Assembly: GCA_003444615.1 (NCBI GenBank)
Contig: DLUN01000204.1
Location: 1,997-10,072, forward strand
Direction: 5' to 3'
DNA length: 8,076 nucleotides
From: Syntrophomonas sp.
Lineage (GTDB): Bacteria > Bacillota > Syntrophomonadia > Syntrophomonadales > Syntrophomonadaceae
Shown here in pieces: positions 5,635 through 8,076 of the stretch. The notes under the pieces were generated by a model, which worked only from the letters and a program-made list of their open reading frames with translations, did no database searches and was not told the origin of the DNA. Numbering within the stretch: position 1 is the first letter of the stretch; the number at the start of each line of letters is the position of its first letter. The position numbers and the translations under genes were made by a program.

Positions 5635-6749
5635 AATATCGATGGATGGTAATAGTTGTTATTCTGGCTATGAGCACTCTGCTGTGCGGCTGCTGGGATA
5701 CCATAGATGTGGAGAATTTAGATATTAGCTTGATAGCCGGTTATGACACTCCCCCTTCTGGAGAAGCCGGGAAGGTAGCGGTTACTGCTCTGCTGGCGGC
5801 AGTGGTAGAGGAAGACGAAAAAATAGGAACTTATTCTGCCCAGACGGTAGGAGAGACCCGGAGCCGACGGGCTTACAACGAACCCAGGCAGTATACCCTT
5901 TCCCAGCTGCAGGTTATGTTAATTGGTAAGGATTTAGCTCGACAGGGTTTCAGAAATATTATTGACCCCAACATGCGGGAACCGCGGGTTAAACCGTCTA
6001 TTAACGTTGCAGTGGTAAACGGGCGGGCCGAAGAACTGCTGCATTTTATGGCCAAAAAGGATATTAAAAGGGTCAGTGATGTTTTGATCAGCTTGCTGCA
6101 AATCATTCCCGAGCGGGCCTTTGTTCCTCGTACTTCCCTGTTCTGCTTGGCTGCTGATTCATACGCACCAGGCATGGCCGTGGCGGTCCCGGTTTTGCAG
6201 CCCGCTGACAACCAACAGGGAGTGGAACTAACCGGCTGTGCACTGTTTGCTCAGGACCGGATGATTGCCCAATTGGATCGAATGGAGACCAGAAGTCTGG
6301 TACTATTGAGCGGAAAAAAGGCTCATGGATGGATCCCCTTTTCCCTCTATAAGGACGGACAGTTATATGATGAAGGAACAGTTTTTGTTGCTAATCAGCG
6401 GAAAGTGAAAGTCAGCCGGCAAGGTGAACTGATCGTTTTTGATATTCAGGTTACCTTAAAAGGCCGATTGGTTGAACACGCAGTTGTTCAGCACAGTTCG
6501 ACTCTGTATGAGGAGCAGCATTTGCGGGAGATAGAAGAGGCTGTAGCTGATGATTTGAAGATGCAAATGCAAGATTTTATTGAATTTATGCAGGAGGAGC
6601 TCCGTATAGATGCGATTGATATAACTCCTTATGCTTTGGCCAAATGGCGCCAGGAGATCGCCCCCCAGCTGGAGCAGGGTTTTATCGAAGATGTGCTGAT
6701 TAATGTGGACGTAGAAGTCATACTTCAGAATACAGGTGAATTAGGCTAA
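5631..6749 (+). CDS. gerAC: GerC-family spore germination lipoprotein, C subunit
   Basis: 372 residues. It has a lipoprotein signal peptide: basic MKYR, a hydrophobic stretch to residue 18, and a lipobox LCGC with the lipidated cysteine at 21. It is followed by CWDTIDVENLDI, the CWDxxEIexL-like start typical of Ger(x)C proteins. Further family features are the block around RQYTLSQLQVMLIGKDLARQG (86-106, cited for position) and the C-terminal W339...FIEDVLINVDVEVILQNTG, close to the usual W..if...v.v.v.v.i.ntG ending. It should sit on the outer face of the spore inner membrane with the A and B subunits. AGGAGG at 5614-5619 is the ribosome binding site, and the start overlaps the gerAB stop by 4 nt. 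I see no convincing terminator between 6750 and 6910. Confidence 0.94.
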   Translation: MKYRWMVIVVILAMSTLLCGCWDTIDVENLDISLIAGYDTPPSGEAGKVAVTALLAAVVEEDEKIGTYSAQTVGETRSRRAYNEPRQYTLSQLQVMLIGKDLARQGFRNIIDPNMREPRVKPSINVAVVNGRAEELLHFMAKKDIKRVSDVLISLLQIIPERAFVPRTSLFCLAADSYAPGMAVAVPVLQPADNQQGVELTGCALFAQDRMIAQLDRMETRSLVLLSGKKAHGWIPFSLYKDGQLYDEGTVFVANQRKVKVSRQGELIVFDIQVTLKGRLVEHAVVQHSSTLYEEQHLREIEEAVADDLKMQMQDFIEFMQEELRIDAIDITPYALAKWRQEIAPQLEQGFIEDVLINVDVEVILQNTGELG

Positions 6750-6895
6750 TCGCTTAATCACCTTACCCTTCTGAAACCAGGCCGGTGCACCCAGCGATGC
6801 CCCCTACCAAGCCGCCCAGCAATTTCGCGTATAGTGACACTTCAAGCCTCTGCCGTTAATGTAGTAGCTGCAAAGTTAATATACTCCAGACAGGT

Positions 6896-6923
6896 AACCT
6901 TTTGCCATCCTCACCATATTGTG
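6896..6923 (+). promoter_or_regulatory. Possible sigma-K promoter
   Basis: AACC (6896-6899) and CATATTGTG (6915-6923) resemble late mother-cell sigma-K elements (mACm, then about 16 bp, then CATANNNTA). The spacer here is 15 bp and the last -10 base is mismatched. The implied start near 6930 gives a ~20-nt leader carrying the ribosome binding site. If real, the downstream protein is made late in sporulation in the mother cell. Confidence 0.3.
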
Positions 6924-6949
6924 TACTAAAGAGGAAAGGAGGGTGAATA

Positions 6950-7576
6950 ATGTCTGAAAGAAGTGATCACCATCATGATAAACACGACCGCCGCTGTACT
7001 GAAATCTGCTTTTTTCCTGAACAGGAGACTTATATTGCAGAGTTCTATCCTAAGAAAAACTTTGGTCGGGTACCGTTTTTATATGTGAGCCAGTTTGACT
7101 GCCCCACGGTGCCTTGCCCTTGTCCCTGCCAGGATGACTACCGCAGTCTGGTACAATTTGACCTGTGCAGTTTGTGCTGCAACTTCATTCCACCCAACAG
7201 CGAAATATGCTATGCCTACCTGGTATTAGACATTTATCGTAATGAAGTCCCGTATGATATCCAGGTTTGTGCCCATCGTATCCTGCAGCCCTGGAAAGAG
7301 TTTGCAGTAACGTGGGATAATCAGCCTTTGTTCGATCCGGATCCGGTAGATTGTACTACTGTCAGTCCAGGACAATTCGGAGAGATAAAGTTTCACATCC
7401 GTTCTCTGGTAGAGGATTGGTATTCTGGCTGCGCTGCCAATAACGGTCTTATGTTAATAGGTAATGAGGAAGTTAACAGTCTGGTTGGTTTTTATAGCAG
7501 TGAACATCCGGATAGCAGACTGTGGCCCAAACTGGTGGTGGGCTACAGGCAGCATTGCTGCGATGACCGCCGTTAA
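6950..7576 (+). CDS. Cysteine-rich DNRLRE-domain-like protein, possible spore-surface protein
   Basis: 208 residues with no signal peptide or membrane segment. A near-perfect AAAGGAGGGTGA ribosome binding site lies at 6935-6946. Almost the whole protein fits the DNRLRE (CBM96-like beta-sandwich) pattern. It has an opening TYIAEFYPKKNFGR (27-40), then SLVQFDL (66-72), IPPNSEICYAYLVLDIY (80-96), a W...VTWDNQP stretch (115-126) and HIRSLVEDWYSG (149-160). It closes with GLMLIG, F.S.E and WPKLVVGY (192-199). Such domains are usually surface or carbohydrate-associated modules of larger secreted proteins; here one stands alone. Fifteen cysteines (16, 20, 51, 56, 58, 60, 73, 76, 77, 87, 107, 135, 161, 203, 204) and an N-terminal HHHDKH cluster suggest disulfide cross-linking or metal binding. 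Location beside a ger operon and a possible sigma-K site point to spore coat or exosporium, an inference only. Confidence 0.8.
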   Translation: MSERSDHHHDKHDRRCTEICFFPEQETYIAEFYPKKNFGRVPFLYVSQFDCPTVPCPCPCQDDYRSLVQFDLCSLCCNFIPPNSEICYAYLVLDIYRNEVPYDIQVCAHRILQPWKEFAVTWDNQPLFDPDPVDCTTVSPGQFGEIKFHIRSLVEDWYSGCAANNGLMLIGNEEVNSLVGFYSSEHPDSRLWPKLVVGYRQHCCDDRR

Positions 7577-7601
7577 AAACAGATTTAATCTAAAATCTGA
7601 G

Positions 7602-7641
7602 AAACGCGCCTGGGATTCCCCGGGTGCGTTTAGCTTTTCTT
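7602..7641 (+). terminator. Rho-independent terminator
   Basis: AAACGCGCCTGGG and CCCGGGTGCGTTT form a 13-bp stem with two G-T pairs and the 4-base loop ATTC (7602-7631). A T-rich stretch, TTTAGCTTTTCTT, begins within the stem's last bases. It lies 25 bases past the stop codon of the DNRLRE gene. A smaller CAGATTT/AAATCTG hairpin (7580-7599) precedes it. Confidence 0.8.
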
Positions 7642-8076
7642 GGGCTTGGTATGCAAAAATGGATTTCGGTATTACAGGGCTAACTTCGGATGGAAAGGCA
7701 CTTTCATGAAGGAAAAGAGCGATTGAAGTAGAATATGAAACCAGAGTGTATATTTAGATAGAGATGCATATCCAACCCTTAGTTTGTCCTTCCGAAAAAT
7801 TCTCCTGGTGGGTTTTCCGCTGACCGGGGGCACAACTTCCTGAGCGAATACCTAAAAAATATGCGCGAGTCACACGGACTTGGCAGGGCATAATGTTAAT
7901 CATTACCCTAAACGAAGCCGGACTATAAGGCTGCAGAATACGCGACAGTAATTTTATTTCTTACACAGTTACAATCCTAGTATGGGCAGTTTTTTTATTG
8001 CCGATCTTATATTTAGAAAACCTTTTTTCAAGAGAATAGAACAAAATATGTACAGGAATGTTGTGGCAAATTATAT
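7642..8076. other. Intergenic stretch without recognisable gene
   Basis: No reading frame here has a ribosome binding site or recognisable protein. Two short open stretches face each other. The plus frame 7783-7893 has 36 codons, starts after a stop and reads ...SADRGHNFLSEYLKNMRE.... An opposed minus frame of about 65 codons overlaps it. Either could be a decayed gene or repeat fragment. The end (about 7945-8076) is AT-rich with T and A runs and may be the upstream region of a gene beyond the window. I find no CRISPR, tRNA or rRNA. Confidence 0.5.

Noticed and set aside
6750..6880. Short glycine-rich hydrophobic frame on the minus strand (...LLGGLVGGIAGCTG...) as a small peptide gene
   Set aside because: Only about 25-30 codons, no ATG, a marginal ribosome binding site and no supporting context.
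7464..7709. 81-codon plus-strand frame overlapping the end of the DNRLRE gene
   Set aside because: It runs out of frame through the 3' end of a well-supported gene and through the terminator.
7985..8003. GGCA...TGCC around a T7 run as a terminator
   Set aside because: The T run is in the loop, not after the stem, and the stem is only 4 bp.

Overview
The window looks like chromosomal DNA of an endospore-forming, Gram-positive bacterium of the Clostridia/Peptococcia kind. It holds a complete GerA-type germination receptor operon, strong AGGAGG-type ribosome binding sites, and LexA operators of the Bacillus/Firmicutes type (GAAC-N4-GTTC). The exact genus cannot be read from this sequence; a Desulfotomaculum-, Moorella- or Pelotomaculum-like host is my inference.

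Left part, minus strand (1-2842): a damage-inducible translesion synthesis ('mutasome') cassette transcribed leftward. The order is an ImuB-type Y-family polymerase homologue without its catalytic residues (1805-2842), a small DUF6504-like protein overlapping it by 4 nt (1560-1808), and then, after an unusual 515-bp gap, a DnaE-type DNA polymerase III alpha subunit (DnaE2/ImuC) whose 3' part runs off the window (1-1044). Two perfect GAAC-N4-GTTC LexA boxes flank or overlap the promoter of this cassette. No ImuA-like gene is visible between the promoter and imuB. In mutasomes of this kind ImuB acts as the clamp-bound adaptor and DnaE2 as the polymerase.

The 515-bp gap (1045-1559) is the least ordinary stretch. 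On the minus strand it holds, in order, a possible sigma-A promoter, a dense cluster of nested hairpins (two with the apical sequence ACA-GGA-TGT, the type of site bound by CsrA), a degenerate palindromic repeat of the 'TTGCGAGGAGCGCAGCGACGTGG' kind, and two tandem TACCC/GGGTA palindromes just upstream of dnaE2. It probably records insertion of a small mobile or non-coding RNA element into the operon.

Centre, plus strand (2985-6749): a tightly overlapping gerA-gerB-gerC operon for a spore inner-membrane nutrient germinant receptor: a GerA subunit with a large cytosolic domain, a GerB permease-like subunit and a GerC lipoprotein. A sigma-G-like promoter lies just upstream. The operon diverges from the SOS cassette across a 142-bp intergenic region.

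Right part (6950-7576): a cysteine-rich single-domain DNRLRE-like protein with an excellent ribosome binding site, a possible sigma-K promoter and a rho-independent terminator. Its composition and context suggest a spore-surface protein. The last ~435 bases (7642-8076) carry no gene I can support.
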